Positions 9,966 through 19,284 of a stretch of 64,000 nt of DNA are shown here, piece by piece; within the stretch, counting starts at the first letter, position 1; every line of letters starts with the position of its first letter. Source of the DNA: Candidatus Neomarinimicrobiota bacterium. Its GTDB lineage: Bacteria > Fidelibacterota > UBA2242 > B5-G15. The stretch lies in the NCBI GenBank assembly GCA_017656425.1, contig JACDNV010000006.1, positions 119,553 to 183,552 on the forward strand. The letters run 5' to 3'. The position numbers and the translations under genes are program-made. Below the pieces are notes generated by a model. That model searched no databases and was not told where the DNA came from. It saw only the letters and a program-made list of their open reading frames with translations.

Positions 9966-11252
9966 TCACCTATACGCTTGTGGAATAAATTCTGGCAACT
10001 TCTTCTCAGCAAAAACTATCTTCAGTCTCGCAAACCTTTGTCTACCACTAACTATTGGTACACTCACCCAGTCTTCACCAATCAAAGGTCTTGCATATTT
10101 AATAAAATCATCTGTGACATCAATTTTATTTGGTGCTATCCAATTCTCAGGAAATTTTCTCTCCGAATTAGCAACAACCTCAAGTGGCACTCTGTCATAC
10201 TCAACATTATAAATAATTCCCGGTTTACGGATTATAGTGGACATATACCCTGATCCATATTCAATAGCTATTACCACAGCATTCTGACCTACTTTATAAG
10301 CCTCATCAAGATCAACAGTTGATGCATAAATGATCGAGTCCCTCTGATCTGTCCCGGGTGTCTGACCCCTTGCAGCACCCCTTGCCTTTATTCCAACCCT
10401 ATTAAGATGATTCACTATGACCTGCTTGACCGTAATCATACCGGAACTAAACATCGTATGCCCAAAAGAATCTTTAATTTCATCTATCTCCCCTACATCA
10501 AAACCTTCACTCACTACAACAATCACTCTACCACTTCTTTTTAACTCATCATTTACCAAGTCAGTCATCTGCTCTAATGTAAGCCCTGATTCGCGCATAT
10601 ATATCTGAAGTGGGAACTGTCTCTTCGGATCAGCCAATCTTGCAGCAGCAGGGATAAATCCAATTTTTCTTCCCATAGCTTGAATAACTATCACTGGATC
10701 GGAAGGAGACGAACCTCTATTTTCTTCCTCAATATTCTGTATTACATTTGCCCAGTATCTGGCCACCGATCCATAACCTGGAGTATGATCTACAAGTTTA
10801 AATTCTGAATCACCAACATCATTATCTATCGTCTTTGCTACACCAACTGCAACTAAGTCAAGTCCTTGCTCATGTGCAAGCTTGTCGATTTTATGTGCGG
10901 TATCCATAGAATCATTTCCACCTATATAGAAAAAATATCCAATATCATGAGCTTTAAAAACATCTACTATCCTTTGAAAGTCCTCAGTCTGATGTGATTT
11001 CAGTTTATACCTGCAGGTACCTATTGAACCTGCCGCAGGTGTTGTCCTTAATAAAGAAATCTCTTCTTCAGGCTGGATAGATAAATTAAGTAACTCCTCT
11101 TTAAGGATTCCCTCTATTCCATGCCATCCGCCATAGATGGTACCGAATTTATCAGGGTACATCTTTATCGTTTCAATTATACCTCTTAGAGTGTTGTTTA
11201 TTACTGGCGTTGGTCCACCTGATTGAGCCACAATCACATTTTTATTAGGCAT
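9966..11252 (-). CDS. 6-phosphofructokinase, predicted pyrophosphate-dependent
   Basis: 428 residues of the PFK-A superfamily. The phosphoryl-donor loops read QSGGPTPVINN (10-20), GGNDS (111-115) and KTIDND (140-145). The motifs TPGYGSVARYWANV and MGRKIGFIPAAARLA follow. In ATP enzymes the corresponding positions are GGDGS and GTIDND. Asp in place of the second Gly and Lys before TIDND are the known determinants of PPi use, so PPi is predicted. The usual reaction is fructose 6-phosphate to fructose 1,6-bisphosphate, reversible with PPi. Some PPi enzymes also phosphorylate sedoheptulose 7-phosphate, which fits the transketolase in the same operon. AAGGAG lies close to the ATG. Confidence 0.88.
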   Translation of the reverse strand: MPNKNVIVAQSGGPTPVINNTLRGIIETIKMYPDKFGTIYGGWHGIEGILKEELLNLSIQPEEEISLLRTTPAAGSIGTCRYKLKSHQTEDFQRIVDVFKAHDIGYFFYIGGNDSMDTAHKIDKLAHEQGLDLVAVGVAKTIDNDVGDSEFKLVDHTPGYGSVARYWANVIQNIEEENRGSSPSDPVIVIQAMGRKIGFIPAAARLADPKRQFPLQIYMRESGLTLEQMTDLVNDELKRSGRVIVVVSEGFDVGEIDEIKDSFGHTMFSSGMITVKQVIVNHLNRVGIKARGAARGQTPGTDQRDSIIYASTVDLDEAYKVGQNAVVIAIEYGSGYMSTIIRKPGIIYNVEYDRVPLEVVANSERKFPENWIAPNKIDVTDDFIKYARPLIGEDWVSVPIVSGRQRFARLKIVFAEKKLPEFIPQAYR

Positions 11253-11275
11253 TACTCCTTATCTCCTACAAACTT

Positions 11276-12559
11276 TTACGACCACCCTTTCTTAAAGGGA
11301 TCATTTTGCAACCTGTAAAGATACTCACCGGCCTTTGGTACATACAAAATACCCTCCGATTCCTTATCCACCCAGTCTTCTATTTTAATATCATTATAGT
11401 TAATATATCCAAGATTTATTTGATGGCATATTTCTTTAGAGATCCCAGTAGCGAGTATAACATTTATTCTTGGTACTTCTAACCCATTTCCGTATTTTCC
11501 AACTCCTTTTACATGGGTGGAATGTGCCAATACAGCCCAAGGTATATCTTTGTATTTATCCCACTGTTCTAAATAAAAATCACGAACATGATAACCTATT
11601 TGCCGTATCAATTTACCATGCGTATAAGATATTTCTGTAATATGGGGAGCATAAATAATGAGTTCCCCTCCATCAGCTACAACCGGTTCAAGTTTATACA
11701 TGCACTTTGCACCAACCCATAAATCATCATACATCTCAGGAGCTCGAGACAGAACTTTTTTAAATGGTCTATCTTTTATTACTATGTGAACTTTCTTTGA
11801 TAAATCACTTGCTTTATCCCAAGCTACCTCAGGAGTACCAAAATATACACCGCATAGTTCATCACCCTTAACTACCAGACTAAAACAATACTTTTCCATT
11901 CTAATAAAAGAAGCAGCAAGATCAACAACATTTCTTACAGGTGTATACTTTTCCCCAATTATTACAGGACTCGTGATTAACGCGCCAAGCCAGTGAAACA
12001 TATCAATTATTTCCTGTCCAGCTACACCAGGGAAAAAATATTTATTACCTCCAGAAAATCCGATTACTTCATGGGGAAATACAGGACCTACTATTATCAC
12101 CATGTCATAGTCAAAAATTATTTTATTAACATGAATATCTACCTCTTTATCCATCAAACCATTGGAAACTTCTAGTATCGTATCTCTCTTTATTGTTCCT
12201 ATATATTTTAACTGATCTGGTTTATTCCAGTAATGATTGAAAAACCGCGATTTTGAAAACTTAGCATCATATTCAAATCTCTCTATTTCCAACATTTTCA
12301 TTATTCGTTCATTACTCATAGGAGGATGAGTACCAAGGGCTATTAGAAAATCAAGTAGTCTAGCTCTATCTGCCAGAAGGGAATATATAATTCTAAAAAG
12401 TAGACCAATAGGTACAGTCCTTGTATGATCAGGGATTACAAATAAAATTCTTTTCCCATCAGGTTTTATTTCCCTGAATGCCTCATAAAATACTTCATAT
12501 ATTTCCTCATTTTCCAAAATCCTATCTTCGAAACCAATTCCTATCATACCACTGCTCAA
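11276..12559 (-). CDS. LarA-family (DUF2088) nickel-dependent racemase/epimerase homologue
   Basis: 427 residues if the TTG at 12559 is used, or 423 from the ATG at 12547. Neither has a strong ribosome site. The nickel-pincer catalytic set known from lactate racemase is intact: DHTR (44-47), His78 in GTHPP, His163 and Lys173 in FPHEVIGFSGGNKYFFPG, and His189 in MFHWLG. The 163-173-189 spacing equals that of LarA His174-Lys184-His200. The family racemises or epimerises 2-hydroxy acids, and characterised members include lactate, malate and D-gluconate 2-epimerases. Beside UxuB and 6-phosphogluconate dehydrogenase, a mannonate/gluconate epimerase is the best guess. The cofactor genes larB, larC and larE are not in the window. 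Confidence 0.82.
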   Translation of the reverse strand: MSSGMIGIGFEDRILENEEIYEVFYEAFREIKPDGKRILFVIPDHTRTVPIGLLFRIIYSLLADRARLLDFLIALGTHPPMSNERIMKMLEIERFEYDAKFSKSRFFNHYWNKPDQLKYIGTIKRDTILEVSNGLMDKEVDIHVNKIIFDYDMVIIVGPVFPHEVIGFSGGNKYFFPGVAGQEIIDMFHWLGALITSPVIIGEKYTPVRNVVDLAASFIRMEKYCFSLVVKGDELCGVYFGTPEVAWDKASDLSKKVHIVIKDRPFKKVLSRAPEMYDDLWVGAKCMYKLEPVVADGGELIIYAPHITEISYTHGKLIRQIGYHVRDFYLEQWDKYKDIPWAVLAHSTHVKGVGKYGNGLEVPRINVILATGISKEICHQINLGYINYNDIKIEDWVDKESEGILYVPKAGEYLYRLQNDPFKKGWS

Positions 12560-12567
12560 ACTGTATG

Positions 12568-13344
12568 TTATAGATTAGCTAACCATCCGCCATCAACATA
12601 AATAACCTGACCCGTTATAAAATCAGAGGATTCAGATGCAAGAAATACCGCAGTTCCAACCAATTCTTCTGGTTTTCCCCATCTACCTAAGGGAGTACGA
12701 AGTTTTACCCATTCAGTAAATTTCTCATCCTCAACGAGAGGTTTTGTAAGTTCTGTCTCAAAGTAGCCAGGGCCAATAGCGTTAACATTAATTCCATCTT
12801 TAGCCCATTCTACCGCTAAAGCCTTTGTCAACTGTCTTATACCCCCTTTACTTGCAGCATATGCAGGTATAGAAGCACGAGCTGCCTCGCTTAGTAAGGA
12901 TGCTATGTTAATTATCTTTCCTTTTCTTCCATCCTGTATACAATGGCGAGCAAATTGCTGGCTGAGGACAAAAGTAGTTGTTAAATTTAGCTTCAGAACT
13001 CTGTCCCACTGTTCAAGTGGAAAATCCATTGCCTTTTCACGATAAATTGTCCCTGCTATATTTGCAAGAATGTCTATTCTTTCAACTTCCTTAATTACAT
13101 CCTCAAACCACTTCGGTATAACCTCAATCTCAAAAAGATCGAATGGGAAAACCCAAGCTTTTTTCCCCACAGAATTTACCATCTTTGCCGTCTCCTCGAG
13201 AGCTTCTTTACCTCTTGATACAAGGACAAGGTCTGCTCCAGCTTCAGCAAATCCCAATGCAATTGCTCTACCAAGCCCCCTGCTTGCACCTGTCACCATT
13301 GCAATTTTACCATCTAGACGAAATTTATCTAATATTCCAGCCAT
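12568..13344 (-). CDS. SDR oxidoreductase, KduD / gluconate 5-dehydrogenase type
   Basis: 258 residues of the classical short-chain dehydrogenase family: cofactor motif TGASRGLG (about 18-25), the NIAG segment, Ser in NIASLLSE, catalytic YAASK, and the DGGW ending typical of KduD and gluconate 5-dehydrogenase. KduD reduces 3-deoxy-D-glycero-2,5-hexodiulosonate to 2-keto-3-deoxygluconate, and KduI supplies its substrate, so KduD is the simplest assignment. The sequence alone does not exclude a gluconate/5-ketogluconate dehydrogenase. GGGGGAG precedes the ATG. It lies 14 bases after gnd in transcription order. Confidence 0.85.
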   Translation of the reverse strand: MAGILDKFRLDGKIAMVTGASRGLGRAIALGFAEAGADLVLVSRGKEALEETAKMVNSVGKKAWVFPFDLFEIEVIPKWFEDVIKEVERIDILANIAGTIYREKAMDFPLEQWDRVLKLNLTTTFVLSQQFARHCIQDGRKGKIINIASLLSEAARASIPAYAASKGGIRQLTKALAVEWAKDGINVNAIGPGYFETELTKPLVEDEKFTEWVKLRTPLGRWGKPEELVGTAVFLASESSDFITGQVIYVDGGWLANL

Positions 13345-13358
13345 TTTTTCTCCCCCTT

Positions 13359-14783
13359 CTATTCAATTTTTTTCCATTCAGTATGGAAAAATTGACCGCG
13401 AGGTTTATCAACTCTTTCATATGTATGAGCGCCAAAATAATCTCTCTGTGCTTGAAGTAAATTTGCAGGTAACCTTTCTGCTCTATAACTATCATAATAT
13501 GCTAAGGCACTACTAAAAGCTGGCACCGGTATACCATTTTGCAAAGCCACGGTTACCACTTCACGCCATGCTGATTGACATTCATCAATAGCTGACTTAA
13601 AATATGGATCAAGTATCAGGTTTAGCAGATTAGCATCCCTGTCATAGGCTTCTTTAATCCTATTAAGAAATTGTGCTCTAATAATGCAACCAGCTCTCCA
13701 TATTGATGCAATCGAACCAAAATTCAAATCCCACCCTTCCTCCTTCTTGGCATCACTCATTAACTGAAAACCTTGTGCATAGCTACATATTTTTGATGCA
13801 TAAAGTGCTTTTCTAATTTTTTCTATAAACTCCTTCTTATCCCCTTTAAATTGAATACTAGGGCCACCCAGCACATTAGAAGCAGCTACTCTTTCTTCTT
13901 TTCTTGCGCTTACTATCCTTGCAAACACCGCCTCCGCTATTGTTGGAGCAGGTGTACCATAATCAAGCGCCACCTGGCTCGTCCATTTCCCAGTACCCTT
14001 CTGTCCAGCCGTATCCAATATAACATCGACCATCGGCCTCCCTGTTTCATCATCCTTTTTCGCCAATATATCAGCCGTTATCTCAATTAAGTAACTGTTC
14101 AAATCGCCTTTATTCCATTCAGCAAATACCTTACCCATTTCATCAGGAGTCAAACCAAGAAGTTTATTCATAAGGAAATATGCTTCACATATCATTTGCA
14201 TATCACCATATTCTATACCATTATGTACCATTTTCACAAAATGACCTGCACCATCAGATCCAATCCATGCACAGCAAGGTTTATTATCGTCAGCCTTTGC
14301 AGCAATATCCAGAAATATGTCTTCAATATGCTTCCACGCTTCTGGTGAGCCTCCCGGCATAATGGACGGACCCTTCAATGCTCCTTCCTCTCCACCAGAT
14401 ACACCAGTACCAATGTACAATAGTCCCTTACTTTCAACATATTTCGATCTTCTCTGTGTATCCCGATAAAAACTATTCCCGCCATCAATTATTATATCGC
14501 CCTTTTCAAGTAATGGAACCAATTTTTCAATAAAATCATCGACTGGCTGACCAGCTTTTACAAGTAGCATTATCTTCCGTGGCCTTTTCAAACTTTCCAC
14601 AAACTCTTCTAAACTATGCGTTCCTTTTATCTTTTTACCTTGTGCTCTTGTATTAATAAATTCATCTACCTTACTTACTGTTCGATTATAAACTGCAACC
14701 GAATATCCATGCCTCTCCATGTTCAGAACCAGATTCTGTCCCATTACTGCAAGCCCAATTAAACCAATATCATATTTTTCCAT
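13359..14783 (-). CDS. gnd: 6-phosphogluconate dehydrogenase, decarboxylating
   Basis: 474 residues, full length for the long dimeric form. It oxidatively decarboxylates 6-phosphogluconate to ribulose 5-phosphate. The N terminus has the dinucleotide motif [13 protein letters not shown] followed by YNRT, which is normal for NADP enzymes. Substrate motifs [22 protein letters not shown] and [14 protein letters not shown] carry the catalytic Lys and the Glu. The all-helical C-terminal domain ends with the expected [11 protein letters not shown] and FHTEW segments. It sits between transketolase and the KduD-like gene. A gnd inside a pectin operon is unusual and implies that a gluconate intermediate is made from uronates. 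Confidence 0.95.
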   Translation of the reverse strand: MEKYDIGLIGLAVMGQNLVLNMERHGYSVAVYNRTVSKVDEFINTRAQGKKIKGTHSLEEFVESLKRPRKIMLLVKAGQPVDDFIEKLVPLLEKGDIIIDGGNSFYRDTQRRSKYVESKGLLYIGTGVSGGEEGALKGPSIMPGGSPEAWKHIEDIFLDIAAKADDNKPCCAWIGSDGAGHFVKMVHNGIEYGDMQMICEAYFLMNKLLGLTPDEMGKVFAEWNKGDLNSYLIEITADILAKKDDETGRPMVDVILDTAGQKGTGKWTSQVALDYGTPAPTIAEAVFARIVSARKEERVAASNVLGGPSIQFKGDKKEFIEKIRKALYASKICSYAQGFQLMSDAKKEEGWDLNFGSIASIWRAGCIIRAQFLNRIKEAYDRDANLLNLILDPYFKSAIDECQSAWREVVTVALQNGIPVPAFSSALAYYDSYRAERLPANLLQAQRDYFGAHTYERVDKPRGQFFHTEWKKIE

Positions 14784-14798
14784 TTTGCCTTCCCTCCA

Positions 14799-16814
14799 TT
14801 ATTTACTTAACCAGTTTAAAATTTTTTGTGCAACAGACTCTCTAGTAAAGCCAAACTTCTCTGCAAGGACTTTGTAAGGTGCTGATGCGCCAAAGCGATC
14901 TATACCAATTACCATTGTTGAAGAGTCCGTAATATCTTTCCATAACGACGTAACACCCGCCTCAACAACTACCACCTTCGAATCTGATGGTATTAGGCAC
15001 TTTTTATAATTGTCATCCTGCTGTTTAAATAACTTTACTGAAGGCATAGAAATAACTCTGACATCCAATCCTTTTTCGTCTAATATTCTTTTTGCCTCTA
15101 CCGCTACATTTACCTCAGAACCAGTTCCGATAATTACAACATCAGGCACCTCTTTTTTTGAATTTGATAAGATATATCCACCTTTTAAAACATCATCTGG
15201 ACTAAAGTTACTATCTCTTTCCAATGCTGGCACTTTCTGCCTAGTTAGAAATAGAGCCGTAGGTCCATCTTTTCTTCTAATTGCATACGCCCATGCCATA
15301 GCAACCTCCACCCAATCAGCCGGACGGAAATCAATTAAATTCGGTATTAACCTTAAAGAAGCTATTTGCTCTATTGGCTGATGAGTGGGTCCATCTTCAC
15401 CTATAAAAATGCTGTCATGAGTAAAAACATAAATTACCTGGGTTTCCATCATTGCTGCGAGTCTGATAGGTGGACGCATATAATCGGAAAATACAAGAAA
15501 AGTGGCACCGAAAGGAATAAATCCACCATATAGTGATACACCATTCAATATAGACCCCATGGCATGTTCTCTAATTCCAAAGTGGAAATTTCTTCCCCTA
15601 AAATTTCCTTGTGAAATTGACTCGTATGCTCTCATATAAGTATTTGTTGAAGGTGCCAGATCTGCCGAACCACCCACAAGATTTGGAACCAGATCAGCTG
15701 CTTTCTGGATCACTTTTCCTGATAATTTTCTCGTAGCATCACTGGCGTCTTTTACCACTTCAAGTAATTCTTTTTCAAGATTATCTGGCACTTCTTTATT
15801 AACAAATTTCAACCATTCTCTGTATAATTCAGGATATTTTGACTTCCATTCATTAAATTTTATCTCCCACTTTTTATATTCCTCAGTAAGCTCCTTCACC
15901 CTTTCATTAAACAATTCTTTTATATCTTCCGGTACAAAAAATTCTTTATCTTCGTACCATCCCATATTACGCTTTGAAAGTTTGAGCTCTTCTTCACCAA
16001 GGGGTGCACCATGAACCTCTGCATTATCCTGCTTATTTGGACTACCATATCCTATGTGAGATTTGGTGATTATTATTGATGGTTTATCATTTTCATTTAT
16101 CGCGGCTTCAACAGCATTAATAAAACCTTGATAATCATAAGCATCAGCATTTAATACCTGCCACCCATAAGCTTCAAATCTTTTATGCACATTCTCAGAA
16201 AATGTTAAATCGGTCTTACCTTCTATTGTTATTCTATTATCATCATAAATATATATTATATTACCCAATCCTAAATGACCAGCTAGTGAGGCAGCCTCGC
16301 ATGCCACTCCCTCCATTATGTCACCATCACTAACGATGGCATAAACCTTATGATCACCAAATACATTATATTCAGGTGTATTAAATCTCTCAGCAACTAT
16401 TTTTGAAGCTATAGCCATCCCTATTCCATTAGCAAAACCCTGTCCAAGAGGACCTGTTGTGGTTTCAACTCCTGGCAAGCACCAGTACTCAGGATGCCCA
16501 GGCGTCTTACTGCCCCATTGCCTAAAAGACTTCAAGTCTTCTATTGTAACATCATAGCCACATAGATACAACATTGAATAAAGTAGCATCGAACCATGAC
16601 CAGCAGATAGAACAAATCTATCCCGATTTACCCAATCAGGTACCATTGGATTAAACTTTAAGAAGTGTGTCCACAATATAAATGCAACATCTGCCATACC
16701 CATTGGCATTCCGGGATGCCCCGAATTTGCTTTTTGAACTCCATCAGCAGAGAGAAACCTTATTGTATTTGCTCCTCTCTTTATGATATCCTCTGTACAC
16801 TTCAATACTGCCAT
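14799..16814 (-). CDS. tkt: Transketolase
   Basis: 671 residues, full length. It carries two-carbon units between pentose, tetrose, hexose and heptose phosphates with thiamine diphosphate. Visible motifs are [17 protein letters not shown] (near 31), the TPP/Mg site [16 protein letters not shown] (about 155), the catalytic Glu in FGIREHAMG (about 410), and the [15 protein letters not shown] loop (about 465). AAAGGGGGGA precedes the ATG. With gnd and the predicted PPi phosphofructokinase in the same operon it forms a pentose-phosphate module. No transaldolase is found. Confidence 0.95.
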   Translation of the reverse strand: MAVLKCTEDIIKRGANTIRFLSADGVQKANSGHPGMPMGMADVAFILWTHFLKFNPMVPDWVNRDRFVLSAGHGSMLLYSMLYLCGYDVTIEDLKSFRQWGSKTPGHPEYWCLPGVETTTGPLGQGFANGIGMAIASKIVAERFNTPEYNVFGDHKVYAIVSDGDIMEGVACEAASLAGHLGLGNIIYIYDDNRITIEGKTDLTFSENVHKRFEAYGWQVLNADAYDYQGFINAVEAAINENDKPSIIITKSHIGYGSPNKQDNAEVHGAPLGEEELKLSKRNMGWYEDKEFFVPEDIKELFNERVKELTEEYKKWEIKFNEWKSKYPELYREWLKFVNKEVPDNLEKELLEVVKDASDATRKLSGKVIQKAADLVPNLVGGSADLAPSTNTYMRAYESISQGNFRGRNFHFGIREHAMGSILNGVSLYGGFIPFGATFLVFSDYMRPPIRLAAMMETQVIYVFTHDSIFIGEDGPTHQPIEQIASLRLIPNLIDFRPADWVEVAMAWAYAIRRKDGPTALFLTRQKVPALERDSNFSPDDVLKGGYILSNSKKEVPDVVIIGTGSEVNVAVEAKRILDEKGLDVRVISMPSVKLFKQQDDNYKKCLIPSDSKVVVVEAGVTSLWKDITDSSTMVIGIDRFGASAPYKVLAEKFGFTRESVAQKILNWLSK

Positions 16815-16837
16815 TTTTCCCCCCTTTTATATTAAAA

Positions 16838-17671
16838 TTATACGCCACTAAATACTGAAAAACCACCGTCGACAGGTACCACTACTCCGGTAACAAAATT
16901 AGAAGCTGGTGATATCAACCAGATCATAGTTCCTATTAAATCCTTAGGATCACCAAATCTACCCATCGGAGTATGATCTATAATCTTTTTTCCCCTCTCA
17001 GTTAAATTGCCAGTTTTCTCATCAATTAATAGGAATCTATTTTGATTTGTTAAGAAAAATCCAGGTGCTACAGCATTTACTCTTATTTTAGGAGAATATT
17101 CCTGTGCCATATATACAGCAAGCCATTGAGTAAAATTACTAACACCTGCTTTTGCTGCAGAATATATAGGAACTTTTGTAAGAACTCTCACTGCAGCCAT
17201 AGATGATATATTTATGATTACACCACTACCTGAATCTACCATAGCCTTCCCAAATATCTGGCTCGAATATATTGTACCAACCAGGTTCAAATCAAAAACA
17301 AATTTCATCCCATCCTCAGGAATATCAAAAAACGATAGCTCCTTTGATGTAGTTGCTCTTGGATTGTTTCCACCTGCACAATTTACAAGAACATCTACAC
17401 TCCCCAATTTACCCAGAATAACATCTAATGCTTTCTTCAAACTCTCCTTATTAAGAACATCACAACCAAGCGGCAAAACATTCCCTTCGTTATCTCCTAT
17501 TTCTTTCGCTACTCTCTCAGCACTCTCCTTGTGCAAATCCAATATGGCAACTTTTGCTCCCAGATGAGCAAATGCTTTTGCCATCTCACTTCCTAATATA
17601 CCCGCACCTCCAGTCATCGCTATTGACATACCGGATATATCAAATAAATTTTTTAACTCATATCTTTCCAT
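16838..17671 (-). CDS. uxuB: D-mannonate oxidoreductase (fructuronate reductase), SDR type
   Basis: I place the start at 17671, which has GGGAGG five bases upstream. The ATG at 17695 would overlap the end of uxaE. This gives 277 residues. It reduces D-fructuronate to D-mannonate. Features are TGGAGILGSEMAKAF for the cofactor, CAGGNNPRATTS, catalytic NISSM and YSAAKAGVSNFTQWLAVYM, and the ending VVVPVDGGFSVFSGV. These closely match the UxuB-type SDR known from Bacillus (YjmF) rather than the long-chain mannitol-dehydrogenase type of E. coli. It follows uxaE by one base, so the two steps are co-expressed. Confidence 0.88.
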   Translation of the reverse strand: MERYELKNLFDISGMSIAMTGGAGILGSEMAKAFAHLGAKVAILDLHKESAERVAKEIGDNEGNVLPLGCDVLNKESLKKALDVILGKLGSVDVLVNCAGGNNPRATTSKELSFFDIPEDGMKFVFDLNLVGTIYSSQIFGKAMVDSGSGVIINISSMAAVRVLTKVPIYSAAKAGVSNFTQWLAVYMAQEYSPKIRVNAVAPGFFLTNQNRFLLIDEKTGNLTERGKKIIDHTPMGRFGDPKDLIGTMIWLISPASNFVTGVVVPVDGGFSVFSGV

Positions 17672-17672
17672 T

Positions 17673-19244
17673 TTATCCTCCCGATCCGTCTCCAAATGGT
17701 TTTAAATGCCTTTCGAAATGAGCCTCTAAACATTGATTATATAAATCTTCATTATTCTGTAGAATGGACATTAGTTTTTCCTTGAAAAGATATTTACCAA
17801 CACTGTCTTTCTGAGTTAAAACCCTTCCAAAACACACATGCAGTACTTGCCTTACATTATCATCATTTAGTAAAACTGAATATTTATCATTCCCTATACT
17901 GCTCACAATCCTTTTCACATTAACTAAATCCACTGAAACATGATATGTCTTTTTCTCGGTATCATAAAGATCAATTGAAAATTCAAGTATTGCTTTGAAC
18001 AATTCTTTATCAACATCAGCAATCACTCGCAAAGCTTCAAGATAACTTGTTCCTGCTGTTTTAATATGAACAAACCCATCTTTAATCTTTCCAACCTCTC
18101 TATAAATAGTGAATTTATCACTACCCGAATGAAAACTTATTTTATATGGTCCAAATGTCCGGGCAATCGTCTGATGCATTCTATACTGTTTTATAAAATC
18201 ATCAATACTGCCTTTATAGTCTATCCCTTTTTCAAAATCGCCCACGAACCTTGGAGCAAGACTCGTTAGCTTTATCCCCCTTCTTTTAAGTTCATTCACT
18301 ACTATATAGTGGTCTATAATATCTGTTGGTGATTCAGTTTCATCTATCGACAGTTCTATCTCAAATTTATCTAATCCATATCTTTTTTCAAGATAACTTA
18401 CCATTTTAATTGTATGAGCTATTACATTTCCATATTTAACAATTGTTCTTAACACCTTTCCCTTATCTATTTGAAAGTTAACAATATTTTTTATACGAAC
18501 TGATTTATCTGAATATCTACTTATAAAATTTTCGTTATCATCACCGAGTATCTCCCAATTTACCTCATTAATTCTTGCCTTTAATGTCTCTAAATCTAAA
18601 TTATCTGCCTCGTTTACTACATAATCTCCAGGATCAATGGTAATCATTAAAAACCCTGACTTAACCATGTAATCAATATCATCAGTGGTTTTTAAATGAT
18701 CAGCATCTGCTCCCCATAACCCCTTATACCCTTCCTGAAATACAGCCCATGTTGCTGCATCCATAACCTCATCAGGAGTTCTCTCAGTTCGAGTCAACTC
18801 CCTTATCGATTGCTGGGCAAAAATAGGGATGAAACTACTTTTTTTTGCAGCTCTCACATGCCCGGGGCCAGCTATCCCAAGCCTATCACCGAACCCGAAT
18901 GAATTTTTAACTCCTACAATGCCAGGATTAGTAAATTCAAACAATTCTCGCATTATTATTGCGTTTTGGTGATTCAATGGACATTCCTTTAAAACAATAT
19001 CTGAATAAACTTTTTCTTCCCCTCTGAACGCATCAAAAGCGGAATTCCTCTTTCCAAACTCACTTAAAATATACAATCCTTTAAACGAATCACTTTTACC
19101 AATAAAAAATAAATTATCGCCGATTGCATTAATTGAATTTCTATAAATTTTTAAATCAAAGCCTATTATTTCGCTAATTGGAATACTATCAGTTTTCCCA
19201 TCTCTGAAATCTATAAACTCATCAATAATTTTATTTATACTCAT
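17673..19244 (-). CDS. uxaE: Tagaturonate/fructuronate epimerase (UxaE)
   Basis: The family epimerises D-tagaturonate to D-fructuronate, letting galacturonate and glucuronate share the mannonate branch. The sequence has the characteristic NSFGFGDRLGIAGPGH, the WGADADHLKTTDDID segment with likely metal ligands, and SFHSGSDKF near residue 390. I prefer the ATG at 19244, which follows AAGGGAAGGAAAG, giving 523 residues. An in-frame ATG at 19274 would add ten. It stands directly between the TRAP transporter genes and uxuB. UxaC, which would supply tagaturonate from galacturonate, is not in the window. Confidence 0.88.
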   Translation of the reverse strand: MSINKIIDEFIDFRDGKTDSIPISEIIGFDLKIYRNSINAIGDNLFFIGKSDSFKGLYILSEFGKRNSAFDAFRGEEKVYSDIVLKECPLNHQNAIIMRELFEFTNPGIVGVKNSFGFGDRLGIAGPGHVRAAKKSSFIPIFAQQSIRELTRTERTPDEVMDAATWAVFQEGYKGLWGADADHLKTTDDIDYMVKSGFLMITIDPGDYVVNEADNLDLETLKARINEVNWEILGDDNENFISRYSDKSVRIKNIVNFQIDKGKVLRTIVKYGNVIAHTIKMVSYLEKRYGLDKFEIELSIDETESPTDIIDHYIVVNELKRRGIKLTSLAPRFVGDFEKGIDYKGSIDDFIKQYRMHQTIARTFGPYKISFHSGSDKFTIYREVGKIKDGFVHIKTAGTSYLEALRVIADVDKELFKAILEFSIDLYDTEKKTYHVSVDLVNVKRIVSSIGNDKYSVLLNDDNVRQVLHVCFGRVLTQKDSVGKYLFKEKLMSILQNNEDLYNQCLEAHFERHLKPFGDGSGG

Positions 19245-19284
19245 AGCTTTCCTTCCCTTATAATCAAATATCATCCATACTTAT

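Noticed and set aside
13070-13516. Plus-strand frame of 148 residues across the SDR/gnd junction
   Set aside because: Antisense to two conserved genes, Ser/Pro-rich translation typical of a shadow, and no ribosome site.
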